From Dasypus novemcinctus (lineage: Eukaryota > Chordata > Mammalia > Cingulata > Dasypodidae): 64,000 nucleotides of DNA. The DNA is taken from NCBI RefSeq assembly GCF_030445035.2, contig NC_080698.1, positions 24,707,294-24,771,293 of the forward strand, read 5' to 3'. This document shows, one piece after another, positions 24,108 through 36,495 of this stretch. A program made the position numbers and the translations under genes. Under the pieces are notes generated by a model, which did not search any database, was not told the DNA's origin, and saw nothing but the letters and a program-made list of their open reading frames with translations. The stretch's first letter is position 1; each line of letters begins with the position of its first letter.

Positions 24108-24262
24108 ATTGACTGATAGACTCACTCATTCATTCATTCCTTCCACGAACATTCACTGAATCTGTCCTAGCACCCAGCACTAATTATGCAGATATGAATA
24201 AGACACAGTGTCCCTTTCAAAGGAGTTTATTTTAGTGACAAGGCAGGAGAGGCCATGTACTG
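24108..24262 (+). repeat. Ancient L2/MIR-type fragment
   Basis: 'cactcattcattcattcctt', 'acccagcactaattatgcag' and 'aaggagtttattttagtgac' fit the ancient repeat seen at 321 and 5762. Confidence 0.5.
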
Positions 24263-24695
24263 ACAGCCAGAAAATTGACTAGGCTAGGGAAGAATTATAC
24301 CTTTTACCTAATTTTATGTTTACTGTGCCATATTTATTTAAAGCAATGCTCTTACAATTTCTTGCAGTAAAAACAAACAAAAAGGTCATAACTTCTCTAA
24401 CTTTAATGTTTTTAAAAGAGATTTTGCCTCTTTCTATAAATATCCATGATTAACTCAAAAAAAGTCGATTCAAAGACTTGCGGATTTTAATAGTCCCATC
24501 ATCATAAGGGAAAAAATGGGGACCTAGCAACTTACACAGGAGGACCCTCTTGTCTCTAGTTACCTGGTGTATCTCTGGCCATCTCATTGAATATCTGAGT
24601 TCCCAAAATTTCCTCAGGGGACACGAGACTCCGTTTTTATAGTTTTCCAAAATTCAGGGTTCAGTTTTCCCTAGCCCTCTCTGCTTTGACCACTC

Positions 24696-24912
24696 CGGCG
24701 ATTCTCAGCTGGGGGCAATCCCCTTCCCCCAGGGGACATTTAGTAATACCTGGAGACATTTTTGGTTCTCTTCACTGAGGGGAGGCAAAGTTTGCTACTG
24801 ACATCTAGTAGGTAGAAGCTAGGGAAGCTGCACAACATAGCCCCTCACAGCAATGCCTTCTCCAGCTCAACATGTCCACACTGCTGAAGAAGAGAAACAC
24901 TGAATTAATCTC
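24696..24912 (+). mobile_element. MER20 hAT-Charlie element
   Basis: The order 'ggcgattctcagctgggggc', 'caggggacatttagtaatac', 'ctggagacatttttggttct', 'acatctagtaggtagaagct' and a right end 'gaagagaaacactga' is the MER20 layout. A second copy is at 57714. Confidence 0.85.
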
Positions 24913-24989
24913 CTAAAATTTGGAGCAGTCCAGCTGGACAGGAAGGATGCGGAGGGGGAAGGATGGAAAGGAGAAGGGTGGGAAGGGGG

Positions 24990-25420
24990 TATATCAGTTA
25001 TAAATAGGTTCAATTGCAAGCAAGACAATCAATCAATCAATAAAGCTTAAACAAGATAGATGTTTCTCTTTCTTTTAAGGAAGCCTACTGTTCAGAAGGC
25101 CAGGGCTGGCACAGCAGCCCCACTGTCATCAGGAGGCCAGACTGTCTTTTCGGTCTGCCATCAGCTACAGATGGCTTCCTTCTTATAGTCCAGGTTGACT
25201 CCTTGAGCTCCAACCATCATTATCTTCATTCTAGCCAGCAGGAAGGGGGAGGGCAGAGGGGAAAAATATGCCCCTCCATTGAAGAACGCATCCATGAATC
25301 CGTACCCAGGATGTTTCCTAATGCCCATTGGGCAGGGCTTATCACACGGCCTCCCTGAATTGCAAAGGAGGACGGGAAATATAATTGTTATCCCAGGAAG
25401 CAGTAAGTCTAATTAAACAG
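24990..25420. repeat. Probable diverged interspersed repeat, family unassigned
   Basis: It starts near a short (AATC)n run with 'aaagcttaaacaagatagat' and continues with 'gaaggccagggctggcacag' and 'gggcagggcttatcacacgg'. The layout resembles a mammalian interspersed repeat that I cannot name with certainty. Confidence 0.35.
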
Positions 25421-25820
25421 CCAGGGGATGAATGGGTGCTGAAAGACAGCTCACAGTCTCTGCCCCAGATACACAACCTGGATGTTTTCTTTAGGATTTT
25501 AAAAATATTTTGTCACTCATCTATTTTTCTAATATTCTTCCACTGCACTTGATCTTTGTAACTGTTAAGCAGAAAGTGCCATTTCATAAATCTGCAAATA
25601 AGTAAAGAGCAATCTTCTTCAGGGAAAGGTGGCAGGGAGACTTTGCATTGTTTCCAAGAAGGAAACCTTCAAATTCAGTAAAATTAGGAGACATGCACAG
25701 AAATCTGAGCACAGGAAAATAAGACCACAAAATTCCTAAAGGCCCACACAGCTCCCCAAATTAGACAGTTAACTAAGGAAACCAATTAAAACCAATTAAA
25801 AACTAAATCCTGGTGGAGGG

Positions 25821-25844
25821 ATACACACACACACACACACACAT
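25821..25844. repeat. (AC)n microsatellite
   Basis: About eleven AC units, uninterrupted. Confidence 0.97.
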
Positions 25845-25849
25845 TCAAT

Positions 25850-26790
25850 CAAATGCCTGAAATGATAACAGCTTTCAACAAAATCTATCCCCATTTGTTA
25901 AGGGTTGTTTTTTATATAGCTTGTCACTCTAATATTCAGCAAATTTTAGATTATTCTCACATTACTCTGTTTTTAACAATGACTTTCCTACTTCATCAAA
26001 TAGTCTGTTAAGCTATCAACGGATTGGTAAAGAGTCTGTTCTTCAAATTGTGCTTTTCTCAAAGTTATTCTTCAACCCTAGGATTCTGTGCTTCATGGTT
26101 GCTGAAATAGTCCCTAGAATTTCTGGGAAGGGCCAGCTGCTTCCTTAATCACCCACTTATTGTCCCATGCTCTCTGATTAAATGCTGCCATCTGACTTTA
26201 TCCTCGAGACCTCAACCAGCTGAGTGTATAGCTGAGTTTATATGTAGATTTGTTGTCAAGAACGTCTAGCAAATTAAACATGTTCAAGTGTCAACAGCCT
26301 CATATAGAATGGCAAACAACTCTGGTTTCATTGGGTGCATGGGAGGGTCCAAATCTAATCTGAGGCTATAGAATAGAATTCACCCACTGTTTTTCTATTT
26401 AGCAATTATGCAAGCTTTTTTCCTTGGAGGTGGGAGACTGGTTATGGAAATCAGATTTTTGCCTCTTTTAAATATGCAGACTCATACACCAAATCTCTCA
26501 TTTGTGATTCTATAATAAAGAGAAAAATAGCTGAGAAGAAAGAAGACAACATCCTCACTTTTGAACTGATTTGGATCTGGTTTAACTCAGCCAAAACCAC
26601 ATATAAGAATAAAAGCAACTTCCCATTAGGTGCCAACTGGAATAACTCACTTATGAAGATGGGATAGACGTTGGGAGAAATTTGATTACTGAAAAGCAAT
26701 GAGTTATTACAGGTCAGTCTTTCAGGTAGGAACTGCTAACCCCTTGAAATTTTGGACAAAATTTTTTCTATCTGTACACATAATAACAAT
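25850..26790. other. Gene-free stretch, unassigned
   Basis: AT-rich intergenic sequence with no exon, RNA gene or clear repeat. Confidence 0.45.
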
Positions 26791-26792
26791 AG

Positions 26793-26975
26793 CTGACATG
26801 AAGAGTTTGCTACATGCCAGACACAGTGCTAATCCTTTAACAGTGCTCTAATTTAGGAAACTCCATGAATTTCATTTTACAGATTAAAAAGCAGAGACTC
26901 AGAGAAGTTACATAACTTGGCCAGATCACAGAGCTGTTAAATGGCTGGACTGTGATTCAAACTCAGCCTGATTCA
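26793..26975 (+). repeat. MIR SINE
   Basis: 'gctacatgccagacacagtg', 'cattttacagattaaaaagc', 'agagactcagagaagttaca' and 'tgtgattcaaactcagcctg' give a clear MIR core. Confidence 0.85.
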
Positions 26976-27109
26976 CTTATGTTTTCTTTCTTTCTTTTTT
27001 TTTTTTAGAAATCTTTAACCCATGTGAAACAAAGACAAGGATATTTTGTTTCCTAGAAATAAAACCAATTGGCCCATCACAATTTAAAATGGTGTTTTGT
27101 GAGGTTTTT

Positions 27110-27240
27110 TTTTTTTAACAATTTAATGACATGGGGAAATGTTCATAATATATTAAGTGCAGCAAAAAGAGAACACTACGCTACATACACAAATAAGTAA
27201 AGAGTATATGTATGGCCATTGATTTGGTATCTATTATGGA
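27110..27240 (+). repeat. L1M-like fragment
   Basis: 'gacatggggaaatgttcata', 'atattaagtgcagcaaaaag' and 'gtaaagagtatatgtatggc' resemble an old LINE 3' segment. Assignment is tentative. Confidence 0.4.
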
Positions 27241-27289
27241 GCTACATGGAAGACTAACCCCAGGTTGTATTAAAGAGCCTGAGATCTGG

Positions 27290-27450
27290 TGGTAGACTGC
27301 ATGGTGGGCTTTACTCCCTCTGGGTGATCTTGTGCCCAGATCTTCATCTGTAAAATGTGGATAATAATATTACCTATATCTTGAGGTAGCCGAAAGGATT
27401 AAGTAAACTGATCCAAGCAAATCAATTAGCATAATGCTTGGCACTTTAAA
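27290..27450 (-). repeat. MIR SINE
   Basis: Minus-strand MIR blocks: 'tcttcatctgtaaaatgtgg', 'ataataatattacctatatc' and 'agcataatgcttggcac'. Confidence 0.75.
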
Positions 27451-27459
27451 AACACTACT

Positions 27460-29270
27460 CATTTAAGCATATCAAATGTATTAGCAGTTGTTATAACTGA
27501 ACGGTATAATTACATGTATCTTAATCTTTTTATTAAAATGGTCTCCATTTATCAAATTATCTACAAACTTGTTTTGTTTGTTTCGATATTTACACTCAGA
27601 AAATAAAAAGTTAAGATTTTAAAAGTTTGGGTCTTAGGTGTTCCATGAATGCCAAGATATCCTAAAACCAAAAACTAAGTCCTTTACAAATTCCATTTTG
27701 AGATGCGCCTTCACTAGAACCCCTCTGTCTCCCTCTTGGAAAACGAGCTCCTCATTTCCATAAGCTGATAGCACAGGGAGCATTGGAACAAGGATTCAGT
27801 GAGAAATAGAATCCTGACTAACAATTTGGAAGTATTTGGCATTATGGAAACAAGAAACAACGAATGTAAATAACTCCCAAGTAAATGATCTCTGTAAGTC
27901 CCCGAGGTGCTGTGGGTATTGGGAATATGTAATATTGCATTATAATTTATAATTGGATCTTGAAGTCTGTTCAGTAGTGGGTCTAGTAACAGGGCTGGGA
28001 ATTAATCCTCAATCCACATGGAGTTACATTGCTGGGAATATCACGGAGCCGGACGCCACATGAGGCAGACTTTGATGCATATAAATAAGGGGATCGAGCC
28101 AGAGGACTGTATTCCAGATACTTTCTAATACATGGGGAAATGTTGAGACAGTAAGCTGATTATTCAAAACAGCGCAGTTCCCTTACTAAACTTCCCCAGG
28201 CTTCAGATGAAGCTAATGAAGCAGAGATTTATCTGTCTTTCTTCTGAGGTGATTGATGAAGAAATCTGCTGCAAATAACTAGGAAAACAATTGGAGGGTG
28301 GGGAGAGTTTAATTTGTTTCCTGCAACTGGGGGTCTGTCACAGTCATATACTTGCTAATGTTCAAAAATTCAACATGTGGAAGAAAAGGCAAGGAGACTA
28401 GTCCTAGGAGCCTGTTATTCTTCTGGGAAATGAATGGCTAAACATTTCTGCCAGGCACCCCTCTTTCACTTAGGCTTTAGAAGGCTGAGAAAAATAAATG
28501 GTAGCTGTGTGAACTCAGTAGTTTCTGGACCTCGCTGAACTTTATTTTCTCCATATCTCTAATAAGGATACCTGTGGGGACACCAGTTAAATCATATAAA
28601 GTGCTTAGATTGAACCTGGCCCTTACTGGGTGCACAGGACGTGAAACGTTTTGTAAAAATTTTTTTTGTAATGTGCTGCTAGGTTTTTATGGTTGTTTTT
28701 TTGTTTTTTTGGTGGTTTTTTGTGGTTTTTTTTTTTTGAAGAGAAGAGTGGTACCATATGTTGCAAGAAGTCAAACTGGACTTTTTGGGGACTACTTAAT
28801 TTGCCTTTAATCTTATTATTCTCAATTTTGGAATCAAAGCATGAAAATCTGCACAAATACAATGTTTACAAGAACTGGTTGATTCTAAGAGGCATCTGCT
28901 ACAGTCTCTTTTTATATGGATATGTACATGTCCTAATCTATAGAAACAATTAAAGATAAAAATGTGCTTGTATCCTACTGCTAATTTACCTGTCAAATCT
29001 GGTGTTTCATCATATTAAAGGCAATAAATCACTAGTTGATAATCTTAAAAAAAATTTTTTTTCAAGAACCTAGGAAGGGTATTTGGGTCACCTACTCACC
29101 CAATTATTTTGCTAATGTGTGAATTCCTTTAATTGGAGAATAGTTTTTTATTCCACAATTATAGATAAGGCTTAACTGCAAATAGTGAGAGGGAGAACAA
29201 CTGACTTAAAATCATACTAAATTGCAAATGATCCATACCAGCTTATACCCCTGAAGGGCTAGAAGGGAGA
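27460..29270. other. Gene-free stretch, probably unique DNA
   Basis: No exon or RNA gene was seen. The 27940-28340 part has retained CpGs and no resemblance to known repeats, so it is a candidate for conserved non-coding sequence. A T/G-rich tract lies at 28655-28740. Confidence 0.4.
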
Positions 29271-29924
29271 GAGCAAAGATTTGCCTGCTCATTCAGTAAG
29301 CTTTTATTTGCACCAACTATGTGCCAGGTGTACACTAATTCCCAGGGAGCAGAAGGGAGTCAAGCCTGTAGATTTGAAAATGAAAGGCTCTTTTCTCAGC
29401 CTGAAACAAACTGGCTTATGGTTCTCATCCTTCAGAGCTCAACTCAGGGGCACTTCTTGGAGTTTGTGCCCCGGTTCTGCGCTATACTGTAAGACTGTCG
29501 TGCTACAACAGAACGCTCCATAGAACTGACAGCGTTAGTCGCAGCCACCGCACCCGGATGTGCAAGAAATGGCCATTTTGTGGTTTACATTAAATTCAAC
29601 TCAAATCAGGTACCAAGTCTCATCCCCACCAGGCTGGGTAGAAATTCCATTTTAGTCACCAATGTGCCCCTCCCTGCCTTGTAGTCGCTTCAGAATTCCG
29701 GGAGATTTTTGTAGTGCCCAGAGACAGAAGAAGGGCCCCTGACTTCCCATCTACGGTCATCCCTGACCCATCTTTGTCGGAGCTTGCAGTTCGTGGTTGA
29801 GTCAGAAGGAGTGCGGAAGCTTTGCTGAGATCTCCTTACTCAGGGAGGTACTGCCTGCAAGGGCCCCGTCTCTCACCCTCCAACTCTGATCTCTTTTGTG
29901 AGTCCAGGCAACTGCTCTTCCATA

Positions 29925-30262
29925 CCAGGGATGATCAAACATTTTCTCTAAGGGGCCAGAGAGTAAATAGTTTAGATTTTGCAGGCCAAGAAATGCCGGT
30001 TGGAACTAATCTCTTTGATGAGCGAAGACTTTGGGAAAATATAGTACAAAAATATCCATAGGCACCACATAGATGAAGGAGTGTGGCTATGTTCCAATAA
30101 CACTTTATTTATGGACACCCAAATTTTATTTTCATGAAACTTTCATCTGTCACAAAATATTATTCTCCTTTTGATTTTTAAAAAACATTCTTAGCAAGCA
30201 GGTCATACAAAAACAGGTAGCTAGCTGGATTTGGATCATGGCTAGTAGTTTGGCAACCCCTG
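29925..30262 (+). mobile_element. hAT-Charlie non-autonomous element (MER5/MER3 type), rearranged
   Basis: The left end 'gatgatcaaacattttctct' with 'aaggggccagagagtaaata' and the right end 'gctagtagtttggcaacccc' match the inverted ends of the elements at 13998 and 52400. The internal part contains a 38-bp segment (30006-30043) that recurs just outside the element at 30297-30334 with three mismatches. Confidence 0.7.
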
Positions 30263-30369
30263 CTCTATCTGCTTGGTGTTCTCAGAGAGACTTGGTCTGA
30301 TCTCTTCCATGAGCGAAGACTTTGGGAAAATATAAGCCGTTTATTCACGCATTCAATTGTCTAACATAT

Positions 30370-30490
30370 CCTTGTAGGATGACCAACAGAGCCATTGTGC
30401 CTGTGACAGAGGAGTTTCCCAGGATCTGGAATTTTCATTACTAAAGCTGGGAGAGTCCCTGGAAACTGGGACAGTTGACCACCCAACAGA
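30370..30490. mobile_element. MITE-like palindromic DNA element
   Basis: The ends 'taggatgaccaaca' and 'ggacagttgaccaccca' are approximately inverted, and the inner parts 'gagtttcccaggatctggaa' and 'gggagagtccctggaaactg' are also complementary in layout. Family not named. Confidence 0.5.
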
Positions 30491-30499
30491 TTAGGTGCC

Positions 30500-31640
30500 A
30501 GGCAACGAAACTTGAGGAGTAAATAAGACAAAGTCTTTGTCCTTCTGAAGCTAGCATGGAAGGAAAGTGCCTTGCAGACAACTCTTGTTCTTGGCTTGGG
30601 ATACACACTTCCTCCACTCTCTAGCACCTGATCCTCATGACAGAGGATGCACGAGATGCTTGGAGGAAAAAGCCTAAATGATCATCTCAACAGATTGTAT
30701 GTATTGATTCTCAGGGTCAAGTTCTGGCAGCAAGAACCAACCCCTAACCACAACTACCCCCGAGGATAAAACCAGCGCAGGAAGTAGAGTAAAAAGCAGG
30801 GCATCCAGAGTGGTCCAAGCCCCTTTCACATTTAAAGACTCCTTGTCTTATTAGAACATGAAAATAGCCCAACCACGCTATAAAAATTGTAGGCTATCTT
30901 ACCTGTTAGATTCTGTTAGCCCAGCTCTTCGACTGTATTTGTAAGTCCAAATTGGAATTAACGAGAAAAGTCTAAATTGAAGGTCCTTTGGAAATGTGAG
31001 GACCAGGTGAAAAAGATCTCTCCTCCACACCCACCCGCTCGCCTGCAACCACTCTAGGAGCACAAGACTCCACCACAGAATGGGGAGTGATGCACAGACC
31101 AACCTCAGTCCCCACTTGGCCCCTCTGTCATTCAGTTTTGTGCAGTTCATAGCTTGGCACCCTGAGACACCTGGTCCTCACGAAAGAAATCAGATCTTTC
31201 GCCTAAGGTTGGAGGAATAAAGGAGAGGGCAAATCCAACTGCACAAGAAGGGCTGGGCCTCATCCTGCCCTGTGTTCTGGTTACTGGGACCCACGCTATT
31301 TGCCTGTGACCCCAAGGCACCAGGTTGCTCCTTCAGGAAGTGATTTCCGGCCTCCCAATCACTGGTATTTCTGACAAGTGGCTGTTTCTCACCTACGTGA
31401 CTTCCTGTCAGTTCTGTTTGCAGAATGTGACTGCAAAGGATGGGCTGAAAGCAAGAGCTGGGAAAGCTTTTGAAAGCCAGTCAGGCAGAAACTTCCAGAC
31501 AAAAGGTCTTGGAACAGATATTATCTGCATCCCTGAGTTAAGTAATTGCCGGGAGTGGGAGAGATAATAAGAACACACCCTAAATTATGCTTCAAAGAGA
31601 GACTTGCTTGGTTTGGCTGAGGGGGTGGTTGAAGGAGCCC
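30500..31640. other. Gene-free stretch, unassigned
   Basis: No exon, RNA gene or clear repeat was recognised. Short ORFs on both strands lack family resemblance. Confidence 0.45.
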
Positions 31641-31647
31641 TAGAGGA

Positions 31648-31805
31648 GGAGTTCTTAGCCTTTTCTGTTCCACGGACCCCTTGCCAGTCATAGTGTAAGA
31701 GTACTATACTGTGTATTATTTAATAAATACCAACGTATCCCCACAAGAATAATGTTTTTTTGTATTTCAGTTCAAGCTCAGGGACCCCTGGTTAAGAATC
31801 CCTGC
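31648..31805. mobile_element. hAT-like MITE remnant
   Basis: Ends 'gttcttagccttttctgttc' and 'ctggttaagaatccctgccc' are inverted relative to each other. The middle is AT-rich. Subfamily unassigned. Confidence 0.55.
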
Positions 31806-32154
31806 CCCAGGGCAAACACTTTAATACAGCCCCCCTACCCCCCACCCCAGTGAGAATTGTTAATCTGGTACAGGTGATAAAAGTTCCCTAAATGGGCAAC
31901 CTGACAACACTCGTCAACAGGAGGGGACCTTCTGGGGCTTGATTACCTCATTACCAAGTTCACTGACTGAGTACTCTTAGCTGTGGGAAAAAATAAGGAA
32001 CAGGTATGTGACTTCCAGTCCAGGCTTCTTCCCTGGGAGCTAGAATTATTTTGACCCCCCGGGGGGAAATTGGGAGGCTGCAAAGGCATCCAGAGTCTGG
32101 GGTGTAGATGGCAGGAGCCAGGAGATGAACCATCCTGTTTTACTGACAGGGAAA

Positions 32155-32335
32155 TTAGCATGGAGTGTCTATTAGATGTCTGAAACTCTGCTAGAAAATA
32201 TACAGATTTTATTTTATTGTGTTTTATTTTGTTTTTCTCACAACCATTCTTCAAGATTGATATTAGATTGTCTGTTTTACAGATGAGCCAAGAGAGGCTA
32301 AAGGGTCCATCAGCAGTGCAATGGTCTAACTGCAT
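32155..32335 (+). repeat. MIR SINE
   Basis: 'ctcacaaccattcttcaaga' and 'tgttttacagatgagccaag', followed by 'agaggctaaagggtccatca', are MIR blocks; the copy is diverged. Confidence 0.65.
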
Positions 32336-32359
32336 GAGAGTAAGTACATAAAATGGTTT

Positions 32360-32570
32360 ATTATGCAGAACGTCAAAGTCGTATTTTGGAAATATATTTC
32401 ATGATATACTCTCAATATAATGTGAAGGGGGAGGAAGTAGAAGGCAAAACTACAAAATATGTCCTATCCAAATGTTTAAATATGCAAGATGATTAATAAA
32501 TATCCATGCAAGCAAAAGTATGGTGAATAAAATACAAAATGATAACATTAGTTGTATCTAGGGTTACAAC
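32360..32570 (+). repeat. L1M-like fragment
   Basis: 'acaaaatatgtcctatccaa' and neighbouring AT-rich blocks resemble an old LINE end that I cannot name. Low confidence. Confidence 0.3.
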
Positions 32571-32571
32571 T

Positions 32572-33003
32572 TGTCACAGATTGAATTGTGTCCTTCACAA
32601 AGATACAGTGTAGTCCTAACCCCCTGGACACCAGAATGGGGCCTTATTTGGAAATAGCATCTTGCAGATGTAATTAGTTAAGTTCAAAGGCGGTCATACT
32701 GGATAGGGTGGGCTCTTAATGCAATATGACTGTAGTCCTTAGAAGAAGAGAAGACACACAGAGCTAGACACACAGCCACGTAAAGACAGAGCTTGAAATG
32801 ATGAATCCACCAGCCAAGGAACACTAAGGATTGCTGGTAAATCCCAGAAGCCAGAGGAGGCAAGGAAGGATTCTCCCCTACAGGGGGAGCACTGTCCTCC
32901 TGACATCATGAGTTTGGACTCTAACCTCCAAAAGAAATAACAAATTTCTATCATTTTAAGCCACCAAGTTTGTGGTGCTTTGTTAAGCAGCCTATGAAAC
33001 TGA
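32572..33003 (+). repeat. MLT1-type LTR (ERVL-MaLR)
   Basis: The segment opens with 'tgtcacagattgaattgtgt' and runs through 'ggggccttatttggaaatag', 'gcagatgtaattagttaagt', 'aatgcaatatgactgtagtc' and 'taagccaccaagtttgtggt'. This is the diagnostic MLT1 order from start to near end, in a well-preserved copy. Confidence 0.92.
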
Positions 33004-33009
33004 GTGATT

Positions 33010-33636
33010 TTTGTTGTTGTTGTTTATTGTCTTTCTAATCTTTATCAGATTTTTCTAAAGGTTCTACAATGAACTAGTGTTATTTCTAACAATGGATAAA
33101 TATGTGATTTTAGAAAGGAAAAATAAATTGATTTTCAGAAAGGAGAGGAAATGTCCCTGAAGTAACCCAGATAGAAAATAACTGCCTTAGAATTAAACCC
33201 AAATCTTCCAGATGTTAATTCCTACATTTTTTCCTGGCCTAAATCTTTAAGGGAATTTAACTGCTTAGATACTGAAAGAAATGCAAACTTGTGTTGAGGA
33301 AGTTACATGAGGTAATCACACTAGTAAGGAAAAACCTGCCCTTATCTGGATCTACTCTGATTCCCTCTCCCCGGTTTGCTGGCTATAGCCAGGTAATAAA
33401 ATGGGTGGATTAGGAACAAGTAGCTTGTCCAGTCCATCTCAGGACATCTTCCTGTGCTCCAAAAGCAAACAAATTTGCAAGGGACTGACTTAGAAATGGC
33501 TGGTCCACAGCCAGGAGTCTGGCCTTTCCCCAACTTCACCACTTTTCCCAGTGCCAAGTGCCCCTCACCCATAACCCATAATCCTCATTCAGGCCAGCTT
33601 TCTTTCAGGGATCACCTTAAAACTATATAGTTAAAT
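33010..33636. other. Gene-free stretch, unassigned
   Basis: No exon, RNA gene or clear repeat was recognised. Confidence 0.45.
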
Positions 33637-33722
33637 CTTTTTTTAGGAGGTACCGGGAATTGACCCCAGGACCTCATACATGGGAAGCAGGTGCTCAACC
33701 ACTTGAGCTGCATACGCTCCCC
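33637..33722 (-). repeat. DAS SINE monomer
   Basis: A single tRNA-like module on the minus strand: 'gaggtaccgggaattgaccc' (B-box complement) through 'ctcaaccacttgagctgcat' to 'acgctccc'. It is the monomeric relative of the dimer at window start. Confidence 0.8.
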
Positions 33723-33869
33723 TCCTTAAGTTTTGAATAGCTGGTAAGTTTTTAGGTGTAATCACATTTTCAGGAAATTTGAATTCAAACAAAAGATAAT
33801 GATAAACGCCTAATTTGGTTTTTAGGGGGAGGATTCCCACATACCTTCAAGGAACTGAGGAGCACTATG

Positions 33870-34200
33870 GACCATCTACCCAGGGGAAGAAATGCACACA
33901 AATAGGCTTGTTACTATTATGGAGTCCACAGATGCTAGGCCAAGGCCTCTGACTAATGGCAGATGTGTGATATCAGTTACAAGTCTGGATGTAGAAGGAT
34001 ATTTGAGGTCAGAGGAGATGTTTTGTGTACTTTATAAAACTAGTTCTACTGATAAGAGTATCTGTGTTCAGTGTAGCTCACTTCTGATTTATTTGTGGTT
34101 AACAAAAGATGGTACCTAGACACCATTGTGAATGAAGTTGCTTAGAATTGGGCAGCGTGGCAGAACTGTATATGGAAAAGTGAAAATCCACAGATAGTTC
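33870..34200. other. Unassigned sequence
   Basis: No recognisable repeat or exon. A 75-codon ORF at 33892 has no family resemblance. Confidence 0.4.
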
Positions 34201-34399
34201 ACAAATTCTACTTAGGCAAAGCTGCCCCTTCTTCTACTGCCAACTATTTTCCCACCATGAACCATGCAAACACCGCAAAGGGCAAATTGGATATTTTCTC
34301 TCTCTCATCCTGATGGAAGATCAAAAATAAGGATGAACAAAGCATCAGAAACCACTTGCTGGATTAGTAACCATTGAGAGTTACTTGAAATTCCACTTC

Positions 34400-34805
34400 C
34401 AATACGGAAAAATAAGCTCCAAACAAACTAACCTCCCATAGATAATACCTTTAAACTTTGGGCAAAATAATAAAACAGTTACCCAAAGCCTCTGGAGAGT
34501 GAACACAAAAAATTAGGCAGATTTTAGAGGGAAGTCAACCTTGAAAACAGCTATGGAGTGAGATTCACATTTTTATGGCTTTAGGCTGAAGGCAGGCTGC
34601 AGTTGTGTCATGCGTGGTTTGGAGTGGTTAAAATTTCAGTAAAATATCCACTGACTTTCTGGCCTGAAGAATCAGAGGACAAAACTTGGGGGCATGTTCT
34701 CTCTCTGCTCAGAAGAGCCCACACCAAATCTTGTTGTGTATTTTTGTCTTTTTCTCCCATTTGTCAGCAAGCTCTGTTCTTTCCCCCATCTCCCAAATAA
34801 ATACT
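34400..34805 (+). repeat. Old L1M 5' UTR part
   Basis: 'ggagagtgaacacaaaaaat' and 'actttctggcctgaagaatc' resemble the 5' UTR of old L1M/HAL1 elements. It seems to continue after the L1 insertion at about 36496 into recognisable ORF1 sequence. Confidence 0.45.
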
Positions 34806-36495
34806 TTTTTAAAAAAAATTTTTATTTTTATTGTCTTTTTTTTTTAAAGATACATAGATCACCAAAAAATGTTACATTGAAAAATATAAGAGGTTTCCAT
34901 ATACCCCACACCCTACCCCACCCCACTCCTCCCACATCAACAACCCCTTTCATCATTGTGGCACTTTCACTGCATTTGGTGAATACATTTTGGAGCACTG
35001 CTGCACTACATGGATTATAGTTTACATTGTAGTTTACACTCCCTGAGTCCATTCAATGGTAGGATATATAATGTCCTGTATCTGTCCCTGCAATATCATT
35101 CAGGAAAACTCCAAGTCCCAAAAATGTCCCACATCACCTCTTCTTCCCTCTCCCTTCCCTCAGCAACTCCCGTGGCCACTGTCCCCACATCAATCATACA
35201 ATTTCTTCCATTGCTAGAGTCATAATAGTTCTATAGTAGAATAACAGTAAGTTTACCTTAACCCATGTTTTATTCCTCCATCCTGTGGATGCTGGGATGG
35301 TGAGGTCTACTCCACCTCTCAACTGAGAGGGGGCTTAGATCCCACTTGGTTGATGTATGTGATTCTCCTGCTTGCAGTTGTAGACACTCTTGGTTCCCTG
35401 GTGTGGTGGTTGACCATCTTCACCTCCCTGTGAACTGGAGAGTAGGTGTTACAACTCTGCTGAGGCTCAGGGCCCAGCTGGCCCATGGACAGTCCAGAGA
35501 TTCAAGTCTCTTAGTATACACCAACCCCATTGCCAACTACAGGTTCAGTAAAAGTGACAGAAGAGGCATGTGTAGAAAGGTCACATCTGGGAAACGGACT
35601 TGGCCCAGTGGTTAGGGCATCTGTCCACCACATGGGAGGTCCACGGTTCAAACCCCAGGCCTCCTTGACCCATGTGGAGCTGGCCCATGCGCAGTGCTGA
35701 TGCACGCAAGGAGTGCCGCGCCACGCAGGGGTGTCCCCCATGTAGGGGAGCCCCACGTGCAAGGAGTGCACCCGTAAGGAGAGCCGCCCAGCATGAAAGA
35801 AAGTGCAGCCTGCCCAGGTATGGCGCCGCCCACACTTACCGTGCCGCTGACGACAACAGAAGCGGACAAAGAAACAAGACGCAGCAAATAGACAAAGAGA
35901 GCAGATAACCAGGGGAGGGGAGGGGTATTAAATAAATCTTTTAAAAAAATTTTTTAAAAAGGTCACATCTGAGTCCAACTCCATCAAACTCAGGAGCACA
36001 AATTCCAAAGTAGGGACCACTGGCAAGGCACTGAACTCCAGAGTCATCTGCCATGACCATAAAACCTGTGTGTCTCTCCCCAGTACCTGGGGTTGTATCT
36101 ACTTTGGCTTTCTCTGGGATCCTGCTGAGACATGTACAAGCACAACACCTCTGATGACCTCACAACTCATTTTGAAGTCTCTTAGCCATATAAACTCATT
36201 TGTCTTTACCATTTCCCCTTTTTCATTCCAGGTCTTTTTCTAGTTGCATCACCAGCTGGATTGGTAGTAATCCCTCAGAGCCAGGGAGGCTCATCCCTGG
36301 GAGCCATGTACCATGCTGGGGAGAAGGTAATGCATTTACATGCTGAATTTGGCTTAGAGAGTGGCCATATTTGAGCAACATGGAGGCTCTCAGGAGGTAA
36401 ATCTTAGACACCCTACAGCTCTAGGCCTAGTTGGAATTTCAAGAACACAGGCTCATAAGTCATCAATATCAAGGGCTCATCATTGGACCATCCAG
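34806..36495 (-). repeat. Xenarthran L1 3' end, inserted antisense in the L1M
   Basis: Minus-strand L1 starting at its A-tail (T/A-rich 34802-34850), then 'aaaaatgttacattgaaaaa', 'gaggtttccatataccccac', 'cactcctcccacatcaacaa', 'ggtgaatacattttggagca' and on to 'gggctcatcattgga'. It is 5'-truncated. A probable target duplication is 'ataaatactttt' (about 34798) and 'ataaatattttt' (about 36496). A DAS SINE is nested at 35590-35957. ORFs across it are not conserved coding sequence. Confidence 0.75.
35576..35971 (+). repeat. DAS SINE (short form) with 14-bp target-site duplication
   Basis: The 368-bp body (35590-35957) is flanked by the exact duplication 'aaaggtcacatctg' at 35576-35589 and 35958-35971. 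A-box-like 'ttggcccagtggttagggca' and B-box 'acggttcaaaccccaggc' are intact. It lacks the internal block of the long form. The perfect flanks and the insertion into an already inserted L1 make it one of the youngest events here. Confidence 0.95.
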
